DNA from: Burkholderiales bacterium
GTDB lineage: Bacteria > Pseudomonadota > Gammaproteobacteria > Burkholderiales > SG8-39
Length of the DNA: 64,000 nucleotides
Direction of reading: 5' to 3'
Assembly (NCBI GenBank): GCA_027493935.1
Contig: JAOSJV010000010.1
Coordinates: forward strand, 124,001 to 188,000
The position numbers and the translations under genes are program-made. Positions 40,168 through 49,098 of this stretch are shown here, piece by piece (position 1 is the stretch's first letter; each line of letters starts with the position of its first letter). The notes beneath the pieces were generated by a model, which did no database searches, had not been told where the DNA came from, and saw only the letters and a list, made by a program, of their open reading frames with translations.

Positions 40168-41202
40168 TCAGGGACAGGCGAGCGGCGGCTCGTCGAGCGC
40201 GGCCACCTGCTCGCGCAGCTCGAGGATGCGGTCCTGCCAGTAGCGCTGCGTGCCGAACCACGGAAATGCGGCCGGAAACGCCGGGTCGTCCCAGCGCCGC
40301 GCGAGCCAGGCGGCGTAGTGCACGAGGCGCAGCGTGCGCAGCGCCTCGACCAGGTGGAGCTCGCGCGGATCGAACGCGTGGAAGTCCTCGTAGCCTGCGA
40401 GCACGTCGGCGACCTGGCCGGTCATCTCGGCACGGTCGCCGGAGAGCAGCATCCACAGATCCTGGACCGCGGGCCCCGTGCGGCAGTCGTCGAAGTCGAC
40501 GAAATGCGGTCCGCCCGAGCGCCCGGAGGCCTCCTCTCCCCGCCCCGGCTCCGTCCAGAGCACGTTGCCGGCGTGGCAGTCGCCGTGCAGCCGGATGCGC
40601 GCGACGTCACCCGCGCGCTCGAACGCCCGCCGCACGCCGTCGAGCGCGAGGTTCACGACGCTCGTGTAGGCGGCCACGAGCTCCGGCGGGATCCAGCGCT
40701 CGCGCAACAGGTAGTCGCGTGGCTCCTCGCCGAAGCCCGCGATGTCGAGCGCGGGCCGATGCTCGAACGCGCGCAGCGCGCCGACCGCATGGATCCGGCC
40801 GATGAAGCGGCCGATCCACTCCAGGGTCCGCGGATCGCCGAGCTCCGGCACCCGCCCGCCGCGGCGCGGGTACACCGCGAAGCGGAAGCCGCCGAACGCA
40901 TTCAGCGTGCGGCCGTCGAGCACGAGCGGCGCGACGACCGGAATCTCGCGCTCGGCGAGCTCCTGCGAGAAGGCGTGCTCCTCGAGGATCTGCGCGTCGG
41001 TCCAGCGGCCCGGCCGATAGAACTTCGCCACCGCTGCCGGCGCGCCGGGTTCCCCCTGCTCGACGTAGATCTGATAGACGCGGTTCTCGTAGCTGTTCAG
41101 CGCGAGCATGCGTCCGTCGCCGCGCACGCCGACCGAATCGAGCGAATCGAGCACCAGGTCGGGCGTGAGCGTCGCGTACGGCGTTCTTGCCGGCGGTTCC
41201 AT
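40168..41202 (-). CDS. srkA: Stress response kinase SrkA (YihE/RdoA)
   Basis: SrkA is a Ser/Thr kinase of the aminoglycoside phosphotransferase fold linked to envelope stress. The 344-residue protein begins with the family N-terminus (LTPDLVLDSLDSVGVRGDGRMLALNSYENRVYQI). It has Lys in AAVAKFYRPGRW near 60, the catalytic loop RLHGDCHAGNVLW near 200 and metal-binding FVDFDDC near 230. Length matches the family. A TACAAT -10 candidate ends six bases before the ATG, so the transcript may have no leader. Confidence 0.9.
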   Translation of the reverse strand: MEPPARTPYATLTPDLVLDSLDSVGVRGDGRMLALNSYENRVYQIYVEQGEPGAPAAVAKFYRPGRWTDAQILEEHAFSQELAEREIPVVAPLVLDGRTLNAFGGFRFAVYPRRGGRVPELGDPRTLEWIGRFIGRIHAVGALRAFEHRPALDIAGFGEEPRDYLLRERWIPPELVAAYTSVVNLALDGVRRAFERAGDVARIRLHGDCHAGNVLWTEPGRGEEASGRSGGPHFVDFDDCRTGPAVQDLWMLLSGDRAEMTGQVADVLAGYEDFHAFDPRELHLVEALRTLRLVHYAAWLARRWDDPAFPAAFPWFGTQRYWQDRILELREQVAALDEPPLACP

Positions 41203-41208
41203 GCCGGT

Positions 41209-41214
41209 ATTGTA
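41209..41214 (-). promoter_or_regulatory. -10 element very close to the srkA start
   Basis: TACAAT on the minus strand is followed by six bases and then the srkA ATG, so transcription would begin at or next to the start codon. No -35 was identified with confidence. Confidence 0.4.
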
Positions 41215-41257
41215 GGCGCCGGCGAACGCCGCAGTGGCGGCGCGGCGGCACGATCAT

Positions 41258-41859
41258 GCGCGCTCCAGCGCGGCAAGCGCTGGACCTGGACCGAGCTCCG
41301 GCCGCAGACGCTGTGCGGGTTCGCGCCCGGCACGCCGATGAGCATCGTGCCGGTGATTGCGGTGTACGCGGCGATCTCGAAGGCGCTCGGGCTGCCGCTG
41401 CGCTTTCCGGGCAAGCCCGGTGCGTACCGCGCGATCTACCAGGTGACCGAGTCGGCGCACCTGGCGAACGCGGCGCTGTGGGCGGCGACCGGGCCGCGCT
41501 GCGCGAACCAGGCCTACAACGTCACCGACGGCGACCATTTCCGCTGATGCAACCTGTGGTCGCGCATCGCGCAGGTGTTCGACATGCCGTGGGCCGACCC
41601 GCAGACGATCTCGCTCGTCGCGCACATGGCCGACAAGGCGCCGCTGTGGGACGCGCTGGTGCAGCGCCACGGCCTGCAGCCGTACCGCTTCGAGGAGATC
41701 GTCGCCTAGCCGTTCGGCGACTACGTGTTCGGCTGCGGCTGGGAGGTCATGTCGAGCGTCACCAAGAGCCGCTTGCACGGCTTCCACGACGCCGTCGACA
41801 CCGAGGAAATGTTCTTGCGGCTGCTCTCGCGCTTCCGCACCGGGCGGATCGTGCCCTAG
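41258..41859 (+). pseudogene. Remnant of a PRISE-type SDR reductase
   Basis: The frame matches the C-terminal half of progesterone-5-beta-reductase/iridoid-synthase-like SDR proteins: RWTWTELRPQTLCGFAPGTPM, then LPLRFPGKPGAYRAIYQ, NQAYNVTDGDHFR and LHGFHDAVDTEEMF. The N-terminal half with the nucleotide-binding fold is missing; srkA and its promoter occupy that place. Two in-frame stops, TGA 41545-41547 and TAG 41707-41709, lie where the family often has Trp, as expected from G-to-A changes. Unlike the frameshifts elsewhere, this looks like true decay. The end overlaps the end of the next gene. Confidence 0.75.
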
Positions 41860-42542
41860 CGGCGCGCCGCGCGCCGGCGCCGATACCGGCGCACCAGCAT
41901 CCAGGCCGGCACGGCGATCGCCGCCAGCAGCGCCCACACCCACCCGGGCGCGTGCAGCATCTCCTCGCCGAAGGTGCAGAGCGCAATCGTGAACGGCAGG
42001 ACGCCGAGGCCGGTCGTCCACAGGAAGGTCCACCACGAGACCGGCGTGAGCGACGCGGCGTAGTTGATCAGGTTGAAGGCGATCACGGGGATGAGCCGCC
42101 CGGTCAGCAAGGCGAACGCACCCGTTTCGGCGGTCCACTCGTCCAGCCTGGTCCGGTCCGACGCGCGCAGCATCCGCTCGACGAAAGGCCGCCCGAACGC
42201 GCGCCCGACGGCGAACGCAGCCGATGCGCCGAGCATCGCGCCGACCCAGGTGACGACGGTGCCCCAGAACGCGCCGTACACCATGCCGTTCGCGAGCGCG
42301 ACGATCTCGGCCGGGAACGGCACGAACGAGTGCGCGATCATGAGACCGATCGAGCCGGCAACGCCCCAGTGGCCCCACGCGCGGATGGTCTCCGCGAGAT
42401 CTCCGACCCGCGCCTCGATGCCGAGCGCGTCCAACGCCGGCCGGAACCACCACGCGATCGCGACGAGCGTGAGCGCCGCGGCCACCGCGACGAGGAGCTT
42501 GCGGCGGACGGCGCGCGGCGGCAGCGCATGCGTCTGGGGCAT
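41856..42542 (-). CDS. TVP38/TMEM64 (DedA-related) membrane protein
   Basis: This 228-residue membrane protein of the VTT/SNARE-associated superfamily has about six hydrophobic segments. The family core is seen as SFVPFPAEIVALANGMVYGAFWGTVVTWVGAMLGASAAFAVGRAFGR near 75-120 and TGRLIPVIAFNLINYAASLTPVSWW near 145-170. Relatives are lipid scramblases or transporters; the substrate here is unknown. The stop overlaps the end of the reductase remnant. It lies downstream of an SDR gene, 22 bases away, probably in one operon. Confidence 0.82.
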   Translation of the reverse strand: MPQTHALPPRAVRRKLLVAVAAALTLVAIAWWFRPALDALGIEARVGDLAETIRAWGHWGVAGSIGLMIAHSFVPFPAEIVALANGMVYGAFWGTVVTWVGAMLGASAAFAVGRAFGRPFVERMLRASDRTRLDEWTAETGAFALLTGRLIPVIAFNLINYAASLTPVSWWTFLWTTGLGVLPFTIALCTFGEEMLHAPGWVWALLAAIAVPAWMLVRRYRRRRAARR

Positions 42543-42564
42543 TGTGGCCCGCTGCGTCGGCCGC

Positions 42565-43257
42565 TCAGAAAGGCTCGGTCCAGGGGCGCAGCTCGACCTC
42601 CCACGTCCACGCGCTGCGCGCCTGATCGTGCAGGTGCAGGTAGGTCCGCGCGATCGCCTCCGGATCGAGCAAACCGTCGGGGCCGCGTTCGCTGCGCGTC
42701 TCGTCCGGCTGACGGATGCCGCCGTCGATCACGACGTGCCCGACGTGGATGCCTTTCGGCGCGAGCTCGCGCGCCATGCTCTGCGCGAGCCCGCGCAGCG
42801 CGAATTTTCCCATCGCGAAGGGTGCCGACTGCGCGTAGCCTTTCACGCTCGCGGAGGCCCCGGTGAAGAGAATCGTGCCCCGGCCGAGCGCAAGCATGCG
42901 CCTCGCCGCCTCCTGGCCGACGTGGAACCCGCCGAGCGCCGAGACCGTGATCGCTTTCGCGACCTGTGCCGGGTCGAGCTCGGCCAGCGGACCACGCATG
43001 CGTGCGCTCGCGTTGTACACGACGAGCGCCGGCACGCCGAGATCGCGCTCGACCGCACCGAACAGCGCCTGCACCGCGCCCGCGTCCGCCGCATCGCAGG
43101 CGTACGCCATCGCGTCGGTCTCGCCGGCCAGACCGTCGAGTTTCCCGACGTTGCGCGCCGCGAGCGCCACTTTCATGCCGCGCTTCGCGCACGCGCGCGC
43201 GAGCGAAGCGCTCAGGCCTTTGCCCGCGCCCACGATCAAGGCGACCTCGCTCGCCAT
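42565..43257 (-). CDS. SDR-family protein with Phe in place of the catalytic Tyr
   Basis: This 230-residue short-chain dehydrogenase-like protein starts at ATG 43257 behind GAGGAG. The nucleotide loop is VGAGKGLSASLA and the NxxG-like block is VYNASARMRG. The active-site region reads FTGASASVKGYAQSAPFAMGKFALRGLA: Ser and Lys are present, but the position four before Lys is Phe rather than Tyr. The C-terminal part has HVGHVVIDGGIRQP and ends WEVELRPWTEPF, which fits a known SDR subgroup. Ordinary oxidoreductase activity is therefore doubtful. Confidence 0.8.
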   Translation of the reverse strand: MASEVALIVGAGKGLSASLARACAKRGMKVALAARNVGKLDGLAGETDAMAYACDAADAGAVQALFGAVERDLGVPALVVYNASARMRGPLAELDPAQVAKAITVSALGGFHVGQEAARRMLALGRGTILFTGASASVKGYAQSAPFAMGKFALRGLAQSMARELAPKGIHVGHVVIDGGIRQPDETRSERGPDGLLDPEAIARTYLHLHDQARSAWTWEVELRPWTEPF

Positions 43258-43380
43258 GTCCCGTCTCCTCTTCCGCTCCGCGCAGGTTCGCACTCTAGCG
43301 CGACGCCGCCTGCGCCGTCCGCCGAAGTCCCGGTATGCTTGCGTCTCCGCGGCGCAATCACGCGTCCGCCTCGTGGGATC

Positions 43381-44805
43381 ATGCCGGACGGCCTTTCGGA
43401 AGTCTTCGCTGAGCTCCGCTCGACGGCACCGTTCTGGTCGCTGCGGCTCGTCGACGCGACGCGCGAGCACCTCGCGGTGCGGCAGGACACGCCCGAGCCG
43501 CCGCGCCTCGCACACGACCGCGGCGCGATGCTCGTTGCGGTGACCGATGGCGGGTACGGCTACTGCGCGACGAGCGATGTCTCCCGCGCGGGTCTGCAGG
43601 CCGCGCTCGACCGCGCCACGGCGTGGGCCGAGGCGATCCGCGCCGCGAGCGTTCACCGCTTCGATCCGCGCACGATGCCCGCCCCGCGCGGCGCGCGCCC
43701 GGCCCTCGGCGAGGACTTCCGCGCGCTGTCGCGCAGCGCGCTCGTCGGCTTGCTCGCCGACGAATGCCGCGCCGCACGGCGCGCCGGCATCGTCGAGCGC
43801 TACGCCGCGCTCGAGCTATGGGACGCCGAGCAGGTGTACCTCACCAGCGCCGGCGGCGAGGTCCGGCAGGGCTTCCGCTACGCGATCCCGCACGCGCGCG
43901 TCGTCGCGAACCACGGCGCCGACACGCAGGCGCGCAGCTTCTCGCACGTGCAGCAGGGCGGCATCGAGCAGCTCGAGCGCTGCGGGTTCGCGGGCGTCGG
44001 CGCGCGCCTCGCCGACGAGGCGCTTGCGCTCCTCGCCGCGCCCGACTGCCCGTCCGGCACGATGGACCTCCTGCTGATGCCCGACCAGATGATGCTGCAG
44101 ATCCACGAGTCGATCGGGCATCCGCTCGAGCTCGACCGCATCCTCGGCGACGAGCGCAACTACGCCGGCAGGAGCTTCGTCACCCCGGAGATGCTCGGGA
44201 CCTACCGGTACGGCTCGCCGCTGCTCAACGTCACCTGCGATCCGACGATTCCCGGCGAGGCCGCGAGCTACGCGTTCGACGACGACGGCGCTGCAGCCGA
44301 GAAGGTGTGGCTCATCCGCGACGGCATTCTCGAGCGGCCGCTCGGCGGGCGCCTCTCGCAGTTGCGCGCGGGACTCGCCGGCGGCGCCAGCGCCCGCGCC
44401 TCGGGCTGGAACCGGCCGCCGATCGACCGCATGGCCAATCTCAACGTCGAACCCGGCGCGACCCCGCTCGGGCAGATGATCGCCGCGGTCGAGCGCGGCG
44501 TGCTCATGCGCACCAACGTCTCGTGGTCGATCGACGACTCGCGCAACAAGTTCCAGTTCGGATGCGAGTGGGGCGAGCGGATCGAGCACGGCCGGATCGT
44601 CGGCGTGGTGAAGAACCCGAAGTACCGCGGCGTGTCGGCGACCTTCTGGCGCAGCCTGAAGGCGGTCGGCGACGCGGCGAGCTTCGAGGTGCACGGCACG
44701 CTCTATTGCGGCAAGGGCGAGCCGAACCAGGCGATCCACACCGGCCACGCATCTCCGGCCTGCCTGTTCGGCGACGTGGCGGTGTTCGGCAGCGCCGACG
44801 CATGA
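43381..44805 (+). CDS. tldD: TldD-like metalloprotease subunit
   Basis: TldD/TldE form a zinc protease that trims unfolded peptides and some RiPP precursors. The 474-residue protein has the catalytic motif IHESIGHPLE (HExxxH) near residue 240. The substrate-channel block GYGYCATSDVSRAGL lies near 60, and ERGVLMRTNVSWSIDDSRNKFQFG near 370. The sequence is somewhat divergent from E. coli TldD, so it may belong to an actinobacterial/proteobacterial subgroup. The stop overlaps the partner start (ATGA). Confidence 0.85.
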   Translation: MPDGLSEVFAELRSTAPFWSLRLVDATREHLAVRQDTPEPPRLAHDRGAMLVAVTDGGYGYCATSDVSRAGLQAALDRATAWAEAIRAASVHRFDPRTMPAPRGARPALGEDFRALSRSALVGLLADECRAARRAGIVERYAALELWDAEQVYLTSAGGEVRQGFRYAIPHARVVANHGADTQARSFSHVQQGGIEQLERCGFAGVGARLADEALALLAAPDCPSGTMDLLLMPDQMMLQIHESIGHPLELDRILGDERNYAGRSFVTPEMLGTYRYGSPLLNVTCDPTIPGEAASYAFDDDGAAAEKVWLIRDGILERPLGGRLSQLRAGLAGGASARASGWNRPPIDRMANLNVEPGATPLGQMIAAVERGVLMRTNVSWSIDDSRNKFQFGCEWGERIEHGRIVGVVKNPKYRGVSATFWRSLKAVGDAASFEVHGTLYCGKGEPNQAIHTGHASPACLFGDVAVFGSADA

Positions 44806-46119
44806 AGGCGGCGTTCCTCGAGCTCGCCGACCGGCTGTGCGCGGAGCGCGGCGCGGACGAGACGCTCTTGCTCGAGCTCGCCGCCGAGCGGTCGGATTTC
44901 GTGCGCTTCAACCACGCCCGCGTGCGCCAGGCCGGAAGCGTCGAGCAGCGCTTTCTCTCGCTGCGCCTGGTGTGCGGGCGGCGCCAGGCTGCGGCCGAAA
45001 TCGCCGTAGCCGGCAGCAACGCGGACCTCGCCGCCGCGCGCTCGGCCCTCGCGCGGCTGCGCGCGGCCGTGGCCGGGCTGCCGGAGGATCCCTGGCTCCT
45101 GGTGAACGAGCAGCCGGAGTCGACCGATACCGCGCATCTCGGGCGGCTCGCGCCGGGCGAGGAGGTCGTGCGCGCGGTCGTCGCCGCGGCGGCGCGGCCG
45201 CGACCTGGTCGGCATCTACGCCGGCGGCACCGTCTATCGCGGTCTGGCGAGTTCCTACGGGCAGCGGAACTGGCACGAGGTGGACTGCTTCAACCTCGAC
45301 TGGAGTCTGTACCTGCGCGGCGACAAGGCGGTGAAGACCGGCTACGCCGGCTTCGAGTGGGACACGGCGGAGCTCGAGCGCAAGATCGAGGGCGCCGCGG
45401 CCGAGCTCGGGCTCCTCGCGCTGCCGCCGCGCACGATCGCGCCCGGCGAGTACCGTGCCTACCTCGCTCCACGCGCGCTCGAGGAGCTGATGGGCTTGCT
45501 CTGCTGGGGCGGCTTCTCGGCGCGCGCGCGCGCGACCCGCCAGAGCCCGCTTCTGCGCATGGAACACGGCGAGACGCTCTCGCCGAAAGTCACGCTGACG
45601 GAGAACACCGCCGCGGGCGTCGGGCCGCGCTTCCAGCATGAGGGCTTCGTCAAGCCGCCGCAGGTGACGCTCCTCGCAGAGGGGCGGCTGGGCGCGCCGC
45701 TGGTGTCGCCGCGCTCGGCGCGCGAGTACGACCTGCCGACGAACGCCGCCGGCGCGCAGGAGAGCCCCGAGGCGCTCGAGATGTCGCCCGGTGACCTCGC
45801 ACCGGGCGAGGCGCTGCGCGCGCTCGACACCGGGCTTTCGATCGGCAACCTCTGGTACCTGAACTACTCCGACCGCCCGGCCGGCCGCATCACCGGCATG
45901 ACGCGCTTCGCGACGTTCTGGGTCGAAGGCGGACGCATCGTCGCGCCGGTCGAGCCGATGCGCTTCGACGATTCGATCTACCGCATGCTGGGCCGCAGCC
46001 TGATCGACCTCACCACCGGCCGTGAGCTCCTGCTCGACCCCGGCACGTACGGCGGCCGCTCGACCGCCAGCATGCGCCTGCCCGGCGCGCTGCTCGGCGC
46101 GCTGCGGCTGACCCTCTGA
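44802..46119 (+). CDS. TldE/PmbA-like partner subunit, frameshifted
   Basis: This protein of about 438 residues is the non-catalytic partner in the TldD/TldE protease. It lacks HExxxH and has the family features LVGIYAGGTVYRGLASSYGQRNW near 140 and LSIGNLWYLNYSDRPAGRITGMTRFATFWVEGG near 350. The frame breaks near 45196 in a GCGGCG repeat, between VVAAAA and GRDLVGIYAGG. The start overlaps the tldD stop, so both chains are made together. No RiPP precursor or modifying enzyme is seen nearby. Confidence 0.8.
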
Positions 46120-46331
46120 GTGTCCCGAGTCAGAAGTTCGTCGAACACGTTCATCGAGAGCAGGGCGCTCGACTCGGCACGGACGCGACCACAGGCATGC
46201 GAAAAACCGCACGGTTCGTCGTCAGGCGAGGCGCGCGACGCCGCCAAGACTGGCCGTCTTGGCAAGGAGCGGAACGACGCCTGGCGGCGAACCGTGCGGT
46301 TTCTCGTCGACGGATCTCTGACTCGGGACAC
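46120..46331. repeat. Nested inverted-repeat element with terminal inverted repeats
   Basis: The outer arms are perfect 15-base inverted repeats (GTGTCCCGAGTCAGA at 46120-46134, complement at 46317-46331). Inside are 28-base arms (46201-46228 and 46278-46305) with 25 exact matches, two of the three differences being G-T. At the tip is a perfect 8-base stem with 5-base loop (46243-46263). The element begins right after the tldE stop and has no gene. I see no clear target duplication. It could be a MITE-like element, a long hairpin RNA or a terminator. Confidence 0.6.
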
Positions 46332-46432
46332 GCATATGCCCCCGCCGGCCGCCGCCCGCCGCGCGGGGGATTCCCTCCGCGCGCCGCTTGTGCCACGCTC
46401 TCGGGTTGCGGACCCCGCGAAGGAGACCTGCC

Positions 46433-46852
46433 ATGGCGGACTCGGTACGCAAGGTCGAGTACTTCTCGACGCAGGTGCCCGATCGTCCGGGCGAGGCGTT
46501 CCGCGTCCTCTCGACGCTCGTCAGCGCGAACATCAACCTGCTCGCCTGCACCGGATTCCCGCGCGGGAAGCGCTCGCAGATCGACGTCGTGCCCGAGGAC
46601 GCGCGGCGCTTCAGGGCGGCCGTCAAGAAGGCCGGCCTCGCCTTCACGGCGAAGAAGACCGGCTTCCTGATCCAGGGCGAGGATCGCCCGGGCGCGCTCG
46701 CCGGCACGCTCGCCGTGCTCGCCGCGCACGAGATCAACGTGACGGCGGTCGACGCGCTCGTCGCGGGCGCAGGCCGCTGGGGCGCGATCCTCTGGGTTGC
46801 GCCCGGCGACGTCGCGCGGGCGGCGAAGGCGCTCGGCGCGCGCACCCGGTAG
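46433..46852 (+). CDS. Tandem ACT-domain protein
   Basis: This 139-residue protein is made of two ACT domains: FSTQVPDRPGEAFRVLSTLVSANINLLA (about 10-40) and IQGEDRPGALAGTLAVLAAHEINVTAVDALVAG (about 80-115). ACT domains bind amino acids or other small ligands; there is no catalytic domain. The start ATG 46433 follows AAGGAGACC. It is probably an amino-acid sensor, but target and ligand are unknown. Confidence 0.8.
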   Translation: MADSVRKVEYFSTQVPDRPGEAFRVLSTLVSANINLLACTGFPRGKRSQIDVVPEDARRFRAAVKKAGLAFTAKKTGFLIQGEDRPGALAGTLAVLAAHEINVTAVDALVAGAGRWGAILWVAPGDVARAAKALGARTR

Positions 46853-46952
46853 AGCGCGGCGCGCCCGGCGCAAGCGGTCCAGTGCGCGGAGCGCTGCGCA
46901 CGGCGCCGCGCGACGGACACCGACCGGCGACGCGACCGCGCGGCAGCCGCCG

Positions 46953-47174
46953 TCAGGCCTCGTACTTGAACGAGAGCTGCACGCGCGCGCGGTAGGCGAC
47001 GACCTTCCCGTTGTCGACCTTCATGTCGAGCTGGGAGACCTCGGCGACCCGCAGGTCGCGCAGCGACTTGGACGCAGTCTCCACCGCCTTCTTGGCCGCG
47101 TCTTCCCACGACGTCGTGCTCGTGCCGATCACGTCGATCACCCGGTAGACGCCGTCGCTCGATCTCTTCGCCAT
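46953..47174 (-). CDS. Dodecin flavin-binding protein
   Basis: This 73-residue protein matches dodecin, a dodecameric flavin store. Landmarks are VYRVIDVIGTSTTSWEDAAKKAVETASKSLRD, VSQLDMKVDNGKVVAYRARVQLSFKYE, the usual length and the single Trp of the flavin site. A strong GGAGG lies before ATG 47174. It stands alone, downstream of the TRAP transporter genes on the same strand. Confidence 0.9.
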   Translation of the reverse strand: MAKRSSDGVYRVIDVIGTSTTSWEDAAKKAVETASKSLRDLRVAEVSQLDMKVDNGKVVAYRARVQLSFKYEA

Positions 47175-47281
47175 CGCTTCCTCCGTTCGGTTGTTCGCCG
47201 CCGCGGCGGCGCGCTGGCCCCCGCTGCGCCGGCCACTATACACCCGGGTGCCGACCGCGGCCGGTCCGGCGCCGCGCCCGG

Positions 47282-48586
47282 TCAGTTCATCATCGAGTCC
47301 GGCAGGAGGAGCGCGATCTGCGGGAACGCGGCCAGGACGATCACGCAGACGAGCATGGCGAGCCAGAACGGCACGATGCCGGCGAAGATGCGGCCCATCG
47401 GAACGTCCTCCGCCACGCCCTTGACCACGAAGACGTTGATGCCGACCGGCGGGCTGATCAGCCCCATCTCGAGCACGACCACCATGAGGATGCCGAACCA
47501 GACCGGGTCGTAGCCGAGTGCGGTGATGATCGGAAAGACGATCGGGATCGTGAGCACCAGCATCGCGAAGCCCTCCAGGAACATGCCGAGTATCACGTAG
47601 GCGAGGAGGATCACCGCGAGCACCGCCGCGTCCGGCAGCGCGAGCCCGACCAGCAGCTCGGCGAGATCGTTCGGGATGCGGCTGAGCGCGAGGAACGGCG
47701 AGAAGATGTGCGCGCCGATCAGGATCAGGAACACCATCGAGGTGGTGCGCACCGTCTGCAGCAGCGCGTCGGCGAGCGCGGCGCGCGTGAGGCGACGGCG
47801 CCAGATCGCGTGCGCCATCGTAAGCCCGGCGCCGACCGCAGCCGCCTCGGTGACGGTGAACACGCCGACGTAGATGCCGCCGATGGTCGCGACCACGACG
47901 AACACCATGGCGCTGCCGCGCTTGAGCGCCGCGATGCGATGGCGCATCGGCATCCGCTCGCCGGGCGGGCCGAACCGCGGGCGAAAGCGCGTGACCACCA
48001 TGACGGTGAGCACGAAGAGCAGCGTGAGCAGCACCCCCGGCACGACGCCGGCGAGGAAGAGCTTGCCGATCGACTGCTCGGTGAGGATCGCGTAGACGAC
48101 GAGCACGGTCGACGGCGGGATCAGGATGCCGAGCGTGCCGCCGGCCGCCACCACGCCGGTCGCGAGGCGCGGATCGTAGGCGTAGCGGCGCATCTCGGGC
48201 ATCGCCACCCCGCCCATGGTGACCGCCGAGGCGACCGAAGAGCCGGAGAGCGCGGCAAAGCCGGCGCAGGCGAGGATCGTCGCCGAGGCGAGCCCGCCGC
48301 GCCGGTGCCCGATCCACGCGTTCCCCGCGGCGTAGAGGTCCGAACCCATCCCCGAGACCATCGCGAAGTTGCCCATCAGCACGAAGAGCGGTATCACCGA
48401 GAGCGAGTGCACCGCCGCATTCGAGTACGGGTACGAGCCGAGCACGAGCAACGCCGCATCCGGCGAGTTGAGCGCCGCAATCCCGAGCGCGCCGACGAGC
48501 GCCATCGCGATACCGATCGGCATGCGCAGCACGAGCAGCACGAGCAGCGCCCCCATGCCGGCGAGGCCGATCGCCGTCGGGCTCAT
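47282..48586 (-). CDS. dctM: TRAP transporter large membrane subunit (DctM)
   Basis: This 434-residue membrane protein has about twelve segments and carries out the Na+-coupled transport step. Family blocks are SVIPLFVLMGNFAMVSGM, GFAALSGSSVASAVTMGGVAMPEM, GILIPPSTVLVVYAILTEQSIGKLFLAG and GLISPPVGINVFVVKGVA. It overlaps the small subunit gene by four bases. Together with the two upstream genes it forms a complete C4-dicarboxylate-type TRAP system. Confidence 0.93.
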   Translation of the reverse strand: MSPTAIGLAGMGALLVLLVLRMPIGIAMALVGALGIAALNSPDAALLVLGSYPYSNAAVHSLSVIPLFVLMGNFAMVSGMGSDLYAAGNAWIGHRRGGLASATILACAGFAALSGSSVASAVTMGGVAMPEMRRYAYDPRLATGVVAAGGTLGILIPPSTVLVVYAILTEQSIGKLFLAGVVPGVLLTLLFVLTVMVVTRFRPRFGPPGERMPMRHRIAALKRGSAMVFVVVATIGGIYVGVFTVTEAAAVGAGLTMAHAIWRRRLTRAALADALLQTVRTTSMVFLILIGAHIFSPFLALSRIPNDLAELLVGLALPDAAVLAVILLAYVILGMFLEGFAMLVLTIPIVFPIITALGYDPVWFGILMVVVLEMGLISPPVGINVFVVKGVAEDVPMGRIFAGIVPFWLAMLVCVIVLAAFPQIALLLPDSMMN

Positions 48587-49074
48587 CGGCGCGTGTTGCC
48601 CTCAGGCGCCCGGCCCAGCGCCCGCCGCGCCTGGACCACGAGCACCGCGGCGAATACCGCTGCGCTCACCGCGGCGACGACCTGGAACGGCCAGTCCGGG
48701 ATCTTCAGCATCTGGCTCGCCTCGCCGCGCGCCGCCGAACCGGCCGCGTAGCGCACCGCCTGCCATGCCATGACGGCGAGCAGCGCAGCTCCCGCGAGGT
48801 GGATCGGCACGAGGATCCAGCGCAGCCGCGGCCGGTCGAGAATCCGCGCGAACAAATCCACCGCGACGTGCCCGCCGGTCGCCGCGCAGTAGGGCAGCCC
48901 GAGGAACACCACGAGCACCATCAGCATCTCGGTGAGCTCGAAGCCGCCGAGGAACGGCAGCCGCAGCACGTAGCGCATCACGACGTCGAACAGGATGAGC
49001 GCCATCAGCCCGAGCAGGACCGCCCCCGCGCAGTACGCGAGCGCCCGCAGGACGCGATCGAACACGGTCGGCAA
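48583..49074 (-). CDS. dctQ: TRAP transporter small membrane subunit (DctQ)
   Basis: This 163-residue protein has four membrane segments: LAYCAGAVLLGLMALILFDVVMRYVL, LTEMLMVLVVFLGLPYCAATGGHVAVDLF and two further ones. The FLGLPYC..GGHVAVD pattern is typical of DctQ. It bridges the binding protein and the large subunit. The stop overlaps the start of dctM. Confidence 0.9.
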   Translation of the reverse strand: MPTVFDRVLRALAYCAGAVLLGLMALILFDVVMRYVLRLPFLGGFELTEMLMVLVVFLGLPYCAATGGHVAVDLFARILDRPRLRWILVPIHLAGAALLAVMAWQAVRYAAGSAARGEASQMLKIPDWPFQVVAAVSAAVFAAVLVVQARRALGRAPEGNTRR

Positions 49075-49098
49075 CGCCGCGCGCGGCGCGCTGCGTGC

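Noticed and set aside
41187-42866. Plus-strand frame across the reductase remnant and TVP38
   Set aside because: Low-complexity Arg/Ala text; it conflicts with the recognisable remnant frame and with the TVP38 gene.
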